Source: Robertmurraya sp047302285 (GTDB lineage Bacteria > Bacillota > Bacilli > Bacillales > Cytobacillaceae). From it: a stretch of DNA of 64,000 bases. The position numbers and the translations under genes are program-made. Shown in pieces: positions 53,070-60,955 of this stretch (within the stretch, counting starts at the first letter, position 1; every line of letters begins with the position of its first letter). The stretch spans positions 1,240,001-1,304,000 of the forward strand of contig NZ_CP154845.1 of NCBI RefSeq assembly GCF_047302285.1, written 5' to 3'. Below the pieces are notes generated by a model. It saw only the letters and a program-made list of their open reading frames with translations, was not told the origin of the DNA and ran no database searches.

Positions 53070-53960
53070 ATGAACAGTTTGAACACATATCTAATAGGGG
53101 ATACATTAAAGTCATTCCGTGAATACAAAAAGCTTTCGCTTAAAGAACTATCAGAAGGTGTGTGTACAGAAGAGGAATTAATTTCCTTCGAAAAAGAAGT
53201 CGTTTATCCAGACTTAGAAACATTAAATCTATTATTGAGGAGATTAAATGTAGACCTAGCATATTTTTTCAATGTTGCATCAAAATCATCGATTAACTAT
53301 GCGAATGCGGTTATTCGGCTGATAAATCGTTTAAAACGTGCATGGAACTATGAAAGAATCCAAGACATCATTAATAATGAATTGGAAAATCCAATATTTC
53401 AAACAGATCAGTTAAGACAATTTCTTATTTGGCATCAAGGTATTTGTACTTTCTATTTAGAAAAAGATTTATCTAAAGCACTAGACTTACTTTACCAAGC
53501 TATTGATATCACAAATAAAAATAGGGTAGAATTTAATGAAAGAGAAATTGAAATACTAACAAGTATTGCGCTATTACATAAAGAATCTGGCAATTTTGAA
53601 GAGGCAGTAAAACTTTTTAAAGATTCCTTAGAGTCTTTAGAAAATCTCCCAGACATACTTGAGCCTAGAGGAAAAATCAGAGTGTATTTTGGATTGGCTC
53701 AAACACTGACTGAGATAGGTGAGTATGCTGAATCCTTTCAATTTTCAAGAGAGGGGATAGATTTTTGTATAACGCAAGATTTAATGTTTCTATTAGCACA
53801 TTTGTATTATCAGTGTGGTGAAAACCTTATTAAAATGTATCAAAAAGAAGAAGGACTTCAATATATTGAAAAGGCAATTTATATGTCAAAGTTACAAGAA
53901 AACGAAAAAATTTCTGAAATAATAGAAAATGAAAAAGACAAATTACTAAGTCAATGGTAA
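53070..53960 (+). CDS. PlcR-like RRNPP quorum-sensing regulator (HTH + TPR)
   Basis: A 296-residue protein. Residues 9-62 form a Xre-type helix-turn-helix (LKSFREYKKLSLKELSEGVCTEEELISFEKEVVYPDLETLNLLLRRL). From about 75 to 290 it is a superhelix of TPR-like repeats, with a block (FLIWHQGICTFYLEKDLSKALDLLYQAID) that resembles PlcR of B. cereus in position and spacing. Known members bind a re-imported peptide in the TPR groove. ATG 53070 follows GAGGG at about 53058. The peptide-precursor gene lies 37 bp downstream on the same strand, the usual receptor-pheromone layout. More AT-rich than its neighbours. The gap 52942-53069 has a near-palindrome TATGTACTTTTCATGA. Confidence 0.85.
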   Translation: MNSLNTYLIGDTLKSFREYKKLSLKELSEGVCTEEELISFEKEVVYPDLETLNLLLRRLNVDLAYFFNVASKSSINYANAVIRLINRLKRAWNYERIQDIINNELENPIFQTDQLRQFLIWHQGICTFYLEKDLSKALDLLYQAIDITNKNRVEFNEREIEILTSIALLHKESGNFEEAVKLFKDSLESLENLPDILEPRGKIRVYFGLAQTLTEIGEYAESFQFSREGIDFCITQDLMFLLAHLYYQCGENLIKMYQKEEGLQYIEKAIYMSKLQENEKISEIIENEKDKLLSQW

Positions 53961-53997
53961 TATATAGTAGTAGAATAAAACTAGGAGGTTGAGTAAT

Positions 53998-54246
53998 TTG
54001 AAAAAACTTTTAACTAAAACTTTATTAGCTGTATCGTTATTAGGAATTGGTTTTGCATTTGTGAATTTAAATGATTATGCAGGGCTTCCATCTGAGCACG
54101 GTCCTAGTAAGTTATCTTACAAATACGAACTAGCTGGGCTTCCTTCTGAACATAGTCCAATGAAGCTATCCTCCACAATTGAGTTAGCTGGACTACCATC
54201 AGAGCATTCTCAAATTAAATTGATGGGACTACCATCAGAACATTAA
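53998..54246 (+). CDS. PapR-like pheromone precursor with four GLPSEH repeats
   Basis: An 82-residue exported precursor. Residues 1-24 are a signal peptide (KKLLTK, then LLAVSLLGIGFAFV). The remainder is repetitive: AGLPSEH at 28-34, 46-52 and 64-70, and MGLPSEH at 76-82, the last ending the protein. Spacers share S/G-x-x-K-L. B. cereus PapR likewise ends in its mature signal (ADLPFEF), which has the same A-x-L-P-x-E-x pattern. TTG 53998 is chosen because AGGAGG (53983-53988) lies nine bases upstream; a TTG at 53989 touches that site. Mature peptide is inferred as (A)GLPSEH, released by extracellular proteases and re-imported by Opp. Confidence 0.82.
   Translation: MKKLLTKTLLAVSLLGIGFAFVNLNDYAGLPSEHGPSKLSYKYELAGLPSEHSPMKLSSTIELAGLPSEHSQIKLMGLPSEH
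54079..54243 (+). repeat. Four in-frame copies of the signal-peptide coding unit
   Basis: The 21-nt units lie at 54079-54099, 54133-54153, 54187-54207 and 54223-54243, separated by 33, 33 and 15 nt. Every one of the six GLPSEH codons differs in at least one copy (ggg/gga, ctt/cta, cca/cct, tct/tca, gag/gaa, cac/cat), always synonymously. Confidence 0.92.
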
Positions 54247-54255
54247 TAATAGAAG

Positions 54256-54291
54256 AGAGAAGTGAATTTTAATAACTCACTTCTCTTTTTT
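54256..54291 (+). terminator. Terminator after the pheromone precursor
   Basis: AGAGAAGTGA and TCACTTCTCT pair, with inner ATTTT/AATAAC, followed by TTTTT; directly after the stop. Confidence 0.87.
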
Positions 54292-54301
54292 GTAAACAAA
54301 C

Positions 54302-54374
54302 AAAAACCCTAGAGAATTTTTATCTAGGGTTTTAATCGTTAAAAAGCTATTAACGAGAGTAATTTTCTACGTTA
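54302..54374 (-). repeat. Degenerate copy (i) of the rpsD 3' flank
   Basis: On the minus strand it reads ...GTAGAAAATTACTCTCGTTAA, giving VENYSR-stop, compared with VEYYSR-stop at the true end of rpsD. It is followed, as after rpsD, by a terminator with the same CCCTAGA/TCTAGGG stem (54308-54330). Only the last few codons match; upstream of these the frame is unrelated to S4. Confidence 0.6.
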
Positions 54375-54417
54375 TGGAAAGCCCTAGTGATCACGGGTTT
54401 TGATGGGTGGAGTCAAA

Positions 54418-54561
54418 AAAAACTTCCCTCAAAGGTACCCCCCAAATGAGTGAGGGAGATTACATTATTCTACAAAGCAGAGAATAAATAAAAAACCCTA
54501 GAACCATTGTATTAAGAACGTTTCTAAGACTTCGGTAATTGCTATTTGAGTAGCAACTAAA
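54418..54561 (-). repeat. Degenerate copy (ii) of the rpsD 3' flank
   Basis: Aligns with 57520-57664: CCCTCAAA, TGAGG, ATTACATTA, TACAA-GCAGAGA/ATCAAGAG, TAAATAAAA, CCCTAGAA, TTCTA, GCT....AGCAA and a final AATTAAC occur in the same order and spacing. The terminator stem has decayed. It lies immediately beside the zinc-finger gene. Confidence 0.6.
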
Positions 54562-54590
54562 TTAACAAATGTAAAAATCCCCCTTACAAG

Positions 54591-55703
54591 TTATAGAACT
54601 TTGAACTCCTTCGAGAGCAGGTTAGGAATTTCGTGCATTTTATCAAAATTAACATTTTCTTTACCTAGTAACAAAGGGTCAACATCTATATTTGGATTTG
54701 TTGTTATTAGCTCTAAGGATTTTCTACTAACATCTACCAGACCTTGATGTTTTAAAACTTCTTCGTTGATTTTTTTGTGTATAAATACATCTTCAGAATA
54801 ACTAAAAATTATAAAATTTATTGCAGCTAACTTATCTTCGTGAGACAGTTTTCGGAATTGCTTGTAGAAGGATCTGTATCTCTTTTCCTTTGAATCTACA
54901 AACATCATAATTACACTAGAACTTTCAAGTGGGAATACACATATATGAATCGATTTCATTTGATATTCGGGTGAATAGTTGTATATATTGTTAATAATAT
55001 TACCTTCAAAATCAGTTAGCAATACAATAGTACTTTGGAAAGCGATTGGAACAACATAGTCTAGTTTTTGATGATAAAATAAATAATACTCATTATCCCA
55101 TCCTTTTTTTTCTACTCGTTTTGCACGATTAAATCCTTCGATGTATTCTTGTAAATCTAAATTATTTATAATTTGTCTTTGCTCAATGTTTTCAAATGGT
55201 TGTTTGGTACTATCCACCATATTATTAAATATTTCAATTTCTAATTTTTTTTTACTTATGCTTTTTAAGAAATTTTTCATTGCAATTTGTGCTATCATTT
55301 TTGAAGTTGGTGTACCTTCATAATTGTCCGGATTTTCATAGTCACTAAATATTTTGCTATCACATTCTCTACAAATTAATTGAAAAGTACCAGTCTTGTT
55401 TACACCTATATCATCATCTAATAATGGCATGTTTATTAATTTATGGTTATTATAAACAAACCCTTCGTGAGCGATGTTTCTTAGAAAAAAAGCAGGTATT
55501 GAGTGCGAATTGCAAAAACTACTACATTTTTCACCACAATAAAAACATTCATTGCTTTTTGCATTTTTTCTACTCTTACTGAGTAATTGTCCAAAATGTT
55601 TTCTAAACTCAACTTTCTTTTCTTTCATTGCATTCAATTCTACATCTGAATCAGTTCCTAAACTAAGCATCTGAATTAAATCTTTATCATCAAAATTTAA
55701 CAT
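54591..55703 (-). CDS. Zinc-finger (HNH-like) protein of unknown function
   Basis: A 370-residue protein. Near the N-terminus, Cys53-x2-Cys56 with Cys60, Cys64 and His67 (SHSIP) is followed by a second CxxC at 111-114 (LICRECDSKIFSDYENP). This paired-CxxC plus central S-H-x-I-P layout resembles HNH-type nuclease zinc folds, but no full HNH triad is proven. The rest (about 135-370) is predicted alpha/beta with no motif I recognise. AT-rich, on the minus strand, isolated between a duplicated rpsD flank and a broken transposase: signs of transfer. A role in defence is possible but unsupported. ATG start; upstream GAGGCGAA. Confidence 0.7.
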   Translation of the reverse strand: MLNFDDKDLIQMLSLGTDSDVELNAMKEKKVEFRKHFGQLLSKSRKNAKSNECFYCGEKCSSFCNSHSIPAFFLRNIAHEGFVYNNHKLINMPLLDDDIGVNKTGTFQLICRECDSKIFSDYENPDNYEGTPTSKMIAQIAMKNFLKSISKKKLEIEIFNNMVDSTKQPFENIEQRQIINNLDLQEYIEGFNRAKRVEKKGWDNEYYLFYHQKLDYVVPIAFQSTIVLLTDFEGNIINNIYNYSPEYQMKSIHICVFPLESSSVIMMFVDSKEKRYRSFYKQFRKLSHEDKLAAINFIIFSYSEDVFIHKKINEEVLKHQGLVDVSRKSLELITTNPNIDVDPLLLGKENVNFDKMHEIPNLLSKEFKVL

Positions 55704-55803
55704 AAATTCGCCTCTAAATGATCTATATTATTTGAAGAAATTAATTGTTTTGTCTTCTTGAAATTTAAACAAGATATATTAAAAGAATGTTTTTTTTCTT
55801 GCG

Positions 55804-55836
55804 CGGCACAACTAACACAATTGGTTAGTTGTGCCG
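55804..55836. terminator. Strong hairpin after the transposase remnant
   Basis: CGGCACAACTAAC-ACAATT-GGTTAGTTGTGCCG is a perfect 13- to 14-bp stem. On the minus strand it follows the transposase reading frame, and a run of A residues (T on that strand is C/T mixed: CGCAAGAAAAAAAA) follows, so it may be a terminator or an insertion-element end. Confidence 0.65.
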
Positions 55837-57406
55837 TTTCCATTTGCTTTCAATAATGTTTAAATATGCATCTGGGTCCTGTTTAAACCGTCTCTGTTTT
55901 GTGTGTTCATATATTCGCCTATTCCATTTTTTTGATTCTTTTTTGTAAGCAGAATAGGTGGCATTCTGAATCTTTTGCAGTCCATCCTGCTCATTTTTAA
56001 CATTTTCGACGAATACGATATTTTCTCCATGACGAACAATGTATCGATTCCAGGTTCGACTTCCTGTAATCCTACGATGCCTTACTTTTGTTCTTCTAAA
56101 GAAAAGTTCTAGGTCATTATTTGTCCTTGGTAGGAGGGGAAAATCATAAAAGGTGAAGAGGCCTTTCCAAAATCCTTTACTATATCTCATCAGATTGTCC
56201 ACAAAGGTTAAATCATCTTCACGGTTTAGTTCTTTTTCTATTTGGATCAAATATCTTCTCAATCTAGATTCAACCCAGGAACTTGATTTATTTTCTAAAG
56301 GTTCCATGATTGTGGCAATCCGTTTAAAACGTCGGTCCCATCGTTTTATGAGCTGATAATCCTTTTTATAGTTATCAACATTACTGACTATTCTGAACAA
56401 CTTTTTAAGAAGAGGAGTCCCCTTTTTTATCCAGGCATTTTTCAATCGAGTCTTTGATTGATTTTGTTCGCTCAAAAACTCGTGTACCTGGCAATTCAAA
56501 CGGTGGCTTTCCATCTTCTAAAAGGACGGATTGAATCGCTGCGACATAATCACTCGCGATTTCTTCTTCCAATCCTGATGGTGATTCTTCTATTTTCCTT
56601 TCGATTTCTCGGATTCCCCTTAATTTCTTTTTGATGTTTGTCTTTAATTTTCGGTCCTTTTCTACCAATGGTTTCGCGATATCTTTGAAGTAATGGAACT
56701 GACAATATTGATAAGGAATGTCAGGAGCTATTTTCTCGATTGCCAAACGGATCGACTGTTGGCCATCGCTAATAAAACCTTTAATTGGGTATCCCCAATC
56801 AAGGATTGGTTGAATGATTCCAATCAATTCTTGAGAGGCGCTGCTCTTTAAATTGTGTGCTGCCAAAATGGTGCCACTTAAGACCTCTCGTATGACATAC
56901 AATGTTTCATTTCCTTTTTCAGGTTGAACACCATCAATGGATAAGACAAGGCCACCGTTTTGTTCAACCACTTCGTTCAGAGTATCTTTCATATTATCTT
57001 GAATCGCTGATCTAAGTAGTAACGCATAACGTTCGTACAGTTTTTGAACTTGCCTTTCTGATATTTTCACCTGCTTCTCAGACAGGATAGTGGCGATTTC
57101 CGAACGGGTTTTATGTTCCTTGAAACGCAAGTGTCCAATGTGTGCAATGACATCCATCCCATAAGTGATGTGTTTCATACTAAGCTGTTCTGCTTCAGCA
57201 GAACGGTAAACAGAATTGTTTTCACAAGCGTTATTTTCACAACGATAACCTAGATTGATAACTTTAAATTCCCCTTTTAGGGTAGAGATGGTTTTTCGCC
57301 AAACAGGGTGACAATAAGTTAATTTCGTGTTGCAGTCAGGGCAATTTATAATTTCAGGACTGTAATAGATAGATTCGAGTGGATTCAGCCGATTTTTTGT
57401 ACGCAT
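55825..57406 (-). pseudogene. Frameshifted DDE transposase (Mutator-like)
   Basis: Two overlapping minus-strand frames make up one ~525-residue transposase. The N-terminal part (57406 to 56405) has a zinc ribbon (CPDCNTKLTYCHP, CENNACENN) and a DDE core with LSIDGVQ, ISDGQQS and CQFHYFKD; it stops after 333 residues. The C-terminal part (to 55825) continues as KKGTPLLKKLF and carries DFPLLPRTNNDLELFFRR with a likely catalytic Glu/Asn region. The switch needs one base removed (or two added) near the A6-G4 run at 56427-56436. IS family not assigned. ATG 57406 is the likely start. The frame break implies an inactive copy unless frameshifting is programmed. Confidence 0.75.
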
Positions 57407-57519
57407 AAATAAACACCAACTTATATGATTTATAAGTCTATTATAACTCATTATCGTTGTTGGTGTTATTTATTCCGTATAAGTTTTTTTTAAAGCGATC
57501 GTCCACGACATGTTATAAA

Positions 57520-57664
57520 AAGCGCCCTCAAAACCTCCTCCAATTAAGTGGTGAGGAATACATTAGAATACAAATCAAGAGTTAAATAAAACACCCTAGA
57601 AACGTTGATTTACCAACAATTCTAGGGTGTTTTGTATCGCTTTTTAAAAAGCAATTTAATTAAC
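57520..57664 (-). repeat. Copy (iii), the intact rpsD 3' flank
   Basis: Last codons of rpsD, its terminator and about 70 bp downstream to a CCCTCA/TGAGG hairpin. This is the reference for the diverged copies at 54302-54374 and 54418-54561. Confidence 0.6.
57588..57634 (-). terminator. rpsD terminator
   Basis: AAAACACCCTAGAA and TTCTAGGGTGTTTT are perfectly complementary around an 18-nt loop and end in a T-run on the minus strand. Confidence 0.87.
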
Positions 57665-58262
57665 GAGAATAGTACTCGACGATTAGAGATTCGTTCACTT
57701 CAGCTGGAAGTTCAGAACGCTCTGGAAGACGAGTGAAAGTACCTTCTAGTTTATCAGCATCAAAAGTTAAGAAGTCAGGTACGAAGTTGTTTACTTCGAT
57801 TGCTTCTTTGATGATGTCTAGGTTACGTGACTTTTCACGAACGCCGATTGTTTGACTAGCAGCTACGCGGTAAGATGGGATATCTACACGCTTGCCATCA
57901 ACTAAAATGTGACCATGGTTTACAAGCTGACGAGCTTGACGACGAGTACGAGCTAAACCTAAACGGTAAACGACGTTATCTAAACGAGACTCAAGTAGAG
58001 CCATGAAGTTTTCACCGTGTACACCAGCCATTTTGCCAGCTTTGTCGAATAGGTTACGGAATTGACGCTCGTTTACACCATACATATGACGAAGCTTTTG
58101 CTTCTCTTGTAATTGTAAACCGTATTCTGATAATTTCTTACGTTGGTTTGGACCATGTTGTCCAGGAGCGTAAGGACGCTTTTCTAATTCTTTACCTGTA
58201 CCACTTAATGAAATACCAAGACGGCGAGATAATTTCCAGCTTGGACCTGTATAACGAGCCAT
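57660..58262 (-). CDS. rpsD: 30S ribosomal protein S4
   Basis: A 200-residue S4 protein that nucleates assembly of the 30S body on 16S rRNA. N-terminal domain (ARYTGPSWKLSRRLGISLSGTGKELEKRPYAPGQHG) and the S4 fold (LESRLDNVVYRLGLARTRRQARQLVNHGHILVDGKRV) are complete; no zinc-binding cysteines, i.e. the C-minus form. ATG follows a GGAGGAGTC site on the minus strand. It is a stand-alone gene as in B. subtilis, preceded by a structured leader that is expected to bind S4. Confidence 0.98.
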   Translation of the reverse strand: MARYTGPSWKLSRRLGISLSGTGKELEKRPYAPGQHGPNQRKKLSEYGLQLQEKQKLRHMYGVNERQFRNLFDKAGKMAGVHGENFMALLESRLDNVVYRLGLARTRRQARQLVNHGHILVDGKRVDIPSYRVAASQTIGVREKSRNLDIIKEAIEVNNFVPDFLTFDADKLEGTFTRLPERSELPAEVNESLIVEYYSR

Positions 58263-58299
58263 GAATGACTCCTCCTTGTGTTTTTATTTGGGTAAAATA

Positions 58300-58440
58300 A
58301 AAACAGACGTGACAGCAACATTTATGATCATTTTGTTTTCATGTACCTTCGCCCTCGCAGCAGAGGGTTACACAGTACCCCATCATAATGAGGAACAAAA
58401 TGAAACACAAAAGGTGTTCACATAAGCTGCGATATTTTAC
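58300..58440 (-). promoter_or_regulatory. rpsD leader (S4 autoregulatory RNA)
   Basis: On the minus strand the 5' UTR contains paired segments CATTTTGTTCCTCATTATGATGGGGTAC, ACCCTCTGCTGCGAGGGCGAAGGTAC and ATGAAAACAAAATGATCAT. GGGTAC/GTACC and CATTTTGTT/AACAAAATG can form nested stems as in the Bacillus S4-binding leader, through which excess S4 represses its own synthesis. Confidence 0.7.
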
Positions 58441-58449
58441 ACAAAGAAT

Positions 58450-58479
58450 ATTATATCTATAATTGGGAATAGAAGTCAA
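58450..58479 (-). promoter_or_regulatory. SigA-type promoter of rpsD
   Basis: Minus-strand TTGACT (58479-58474) and TATAAT (58455-58450) with an 18-base spacer, just upstream of the leader. Confidence 0.7.
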
Positions 58480-58750
58480 GGAAAGAATAAAAAAAGAATA
58501 AAGTTTCTAATAATCCAAGAAACATATGTGGTATAATAGGAATTGTTGTCTTATTTAGGAATACGAATGTCTACCTTAAATGTACAAGCTAGGAAAACCA
58601 ATGTCGTAGTTTAAATCATTCGTATGCTGTGACAAACATCGTTTTTTGAAACTAAATTGACAAAAATCCGACAAAAATTCAATACATATTATTATAAAAT
58701 AAAGTATAGCGATCGATTAAGAAAACGGATGATAATAGGTGATGATATAA

Positions 58751-60628
58751 ATGAATTTGCTTGAAAAAGAGTTAATAATGAACCTAAAAAGTCACTTTTT
58801 TGATTTGATAGATCAGGACAAAGGCATCCTTTCCTACGAAGAATTACTAAAAGAAATGCTTATTGTTATACAAAACTTTATCCAATCTGAAGAATTAACA
58901 TTTTTCAACCTTCATGATTGGAGTAAGGAAATGTATATGATCACTTCTACGGGTGAAGTGGGAAAAACCAGTAATTCCTTTTCCAAATTGATTAGCGAGG
59001 ACCTGAAAGAACTTGTTCTAAATAATTCTATCATTCGCCAACCATTCCCTTTTTCACATTTTGAAAAATATGACCTTTTGTTACCGATGCGTGGGGACAA
59101 CGAAAACCTTGGAGTACTAGCTATAAAAGGTATATCTAAAGAAATTTACAGTTCCGCTCCTTTTATAGAACGTCTCGCAACGGAATGTGCGAAATTTCTT
59201 TATAAGGCAAAAGGAATTTCCGAAGTGATATTTGAAGAAAAGAGATATAAGCAATTATTTAGGGTAACGGAAAAATTCCATTCTTCCATGAATATGGACG
59301 ATGTACTAGGAGAAATTATTTTTACCCTTCAAGAAGTATACCCTAGCTTCACTTATTACTTAATGCTGTCCCATGATAATAACAATAATGCAAAGCTGCC
59401 TATTAAGGATTTAGAATACGATAGTGAAAATATATCAGCTATGCAAGCCTTTGTTACAGGTACGGTCCAATTAGAAGACTCTGTCCAAGAACGGAAATCG
59501 ATTCTCTATGCACCATTAAAGGGAAAACAAGGTGTTTATGGTGTCCTTCAGGTTATAGCGCCAAATACGCGGACTTTCCCAAATAATGAAATGGAGTTTA
59601 TTATGCTCCTTGCCAATACAGCAGGCTCCGCTCTAGAAAACGCTCAGTTGTATCAACAATCGAGAAAGTTGATTTCCGATCTTCAATTGATTAATGAAAC
59701 AACGCGTCGTTTAAATTCTGACCTTCGTTTAACAGAAACGATTAATTTTATGACTGGGCAAATCCAGACATCCTTTGTAGCAGAGGAAGTAGGCTTTATC
59801 CTTGTATCCGACAATTTTGAACAAATAAAAGTTCTCAAAGGAAGTACAGACTTCTTCTTTTCTGAAGACTCACAGCAATATCTTGAGTACATTGCAAGGA
59901 AAATAAAAACAGAAAAAGATTCGATCTTTCTTGGAGACCTACTTCTTGAAAATGCCTCAATCAATTTTCGCTCGGTAATGGCTGTGCCAATGGTACAAAC
60001 AGATGTCATTATGGGATTTGCTTTAGTTCTACACCGGTTGCCGTATCACTTTTCTTTTGAAACGTTTAAGCTAATGCAATCATTGATTCATCATTCTACA
60101 TTGGCATTCTCGAATTCCATGCTTCGAGAAGAGTTAGAAAAAATGGTTATTACGGATCATCTAACGAAATTGCACTCTCGAAATTATTTAAATGAAAATA
60201 TTCAACGTTCGATGGCTGAAGATGCCTTAGGAAGCTTTATTTTGATTGATATTGATAACTTTAAGCAAATTAATGATTCCTATGGACATCAAGTGGGAGA
60301 TGAGGTCCTTATTCAAGTGGCTTCCATCATCCATGAAAATATTAGGGAAAACGATATTGGATCCAGATGGGGTGGAGAAGAGCTTGCCATATACCTCCCA
60401 AGAATTCCCTTGCATGTAGCAGTGTCTATTGCTGAAAGATTAGTGATGAAAGTAAAAGAGTTGACAGCTCCTCGAATTACGATATCATGTGGCGTTTCTT
60501 TCTGGACGAAAGAAAAAGATGATAGCTTTACAAGATTATTTAAAAGAGCTGACCAAGCTTTGTATTTAGCAAAAGAAACAGGGAAAAATAAAGTGGTCAT
60601 TCAAGAAGATGAAGAGCTAATCAGCTAA
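58751..60628 (+). CDS. dgcP: GAF-GGDEF diguanylate cyclase (DgcP/YtrP)
   Basis: A 625-residue cytoplasmic protein. Residues 1 to about 450 hold two or three GAF-like sensory segments (for example 170-300 and 315-450); the GGDEF domain is at 460-620. The active site is GGEEL at residues 541-545, an accepted catalytic variant, preceded by LIDIDNFKQINDSYGHQVGDEVL. No RxxD inhibitory site is evident. It makes c-di-GMP. No membrane segments. ATG 58751 follows ATAGGTGATG. B. subtilis has dgcP (ytrP) in the same position next to rpsD. Confidence 0.92.
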   Translation: MNLLEKELIMNLKSHFFDLIDQDKGILSYEELLKEMLIVIQNFIQSEELTFFNLHDWSKEMYMITSTGEVGKTSNSFSKLISEDLKELVLNNSIIRQPFPFSHFEKYDLLLPMRGDNENLGVLAIKGISKEIYSSAPFIERLATECAKFLYKAKGISEVIFEEKRYKQLFRVTEKFHSSMNMDDVLGEIIFTLQEVYPSFTYYLMLSHDNNNNAKLPIKDLEYDSENISAMQAFVTGTVQLEDSVQERKSILYAPLKGKQGVYGVLQVIAPNTRTFPNNEMEFIMLLANTAGSALENAQLYQQSRKLISDLQLINETTRRLNSDLRLTETINFMTGQIQTSFVAEEVGFILVSDNFEQIKVLKGSTDFFFSEDSQQYLEYIARKIKTEKDSIFLGDLLLENASINFRSVMAVPMVQTDVIMGFALVLHRLPYHFSFETFKLMQSLIHHSTLAFSNSMLREELEKMVITDHLTKLHSRNYLNENIQRSMAEDALGSFILIDIDNFKQINDSYGHQVGDEVLIQVASIIHENIRENDIGSRWGGEELAIYLPRIPLHVAVSIAERLVMKVKELTAPRITISCGVSFWTKEKDDSFTRLFKRADQALYLAKETGKNKVVIQEDEELIS

Positions 60629-60647
60629 TATTCAATAACTTAGATTT

Positions 60648-60686
60648 AACAAGGCTATTCTTCAAAGGGGATAGTCTTGTTTTTAT
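60648..60686 (+). terminator. dgcP terminator
   Basis: AACAAGGCTATTC-TTCAAAGG-GGATAGTCTTGTTTTT; stem with one G-U pair and T-run. Confidence 0.85.
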
Positions 60687-60720
60687 GTAAGCCTTATATT
60701 TGTATATCAGGGGTTTTAGG

Positions 60721-60918
60721 ATGAAAAAATACAAATTGAAAAATAAATTTAAAGGGTTCAAAAAAGGAACGCTATTTTATATGATAGTCGAATCAGAATT
60801 CATCGGAGTAAAAGAATTTGTCTTAAGAACAGAAGATCTCTCTGAAAGAATTAGTATTTCAGAGGAAGAATTGGAAAAGAATTTTTACTATTTGGGGTAT
60901 AAATATTTTTTCTGCTAA
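60721..60918 (+). CDS. Small basic protein of unknown function
   Basis: A 65-residue frame, ATG 60721, with a weak purine site (AGGGGTTTTAGG). The N-terminus is very basic (KKYKLKNKFKGFKKG), the middle is LFYMIVESEFIGVKEFVLRTEDLSERISISEEELEKNF. It looks like a compact beta-alpha domain but I do not recognise the family. It lies between two terminators, so it would need its own promoter. Confidence 0.5.
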   Translation: MKKYKLKNKFKGFKKGTLFYMIVESEFIGVKEFVLRTEDLSERISISEEELEKNFYYLGYKYFFC

Positions 60919-60951
60919 AAAGGCTAGACGAGTTGATCATCTAGCCTTTAA
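60918..60951. terminator. Terminator between the small gene and msrC
   Basis: AAAAAGGCTAGACGA-GTTGAT-CATCTAGCCTTT; serves convergent transcripts. Confidence 0.78.
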
Positions 60952-60955
60952 CCAT

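Noticed and set aside
54079..54243. CRISPR-like or slippage repeat
   Set aside because: Units are in frame, differ at silent sites and have unequal spacers; the pattern is that of a repeated peptide in a secreted protein.
55825..57451. Assignment of the transposase to a named IS family
   Set aside because: Terminal inverted repeats and target duplications could not be defined, and the catalytic Glu is uncertain because of the frame break.
60700..60918. Start at 60700 for the small basic protein
   Set aside because: It begins at a non-ideal codon with no site; ATG 60721 is better supported.
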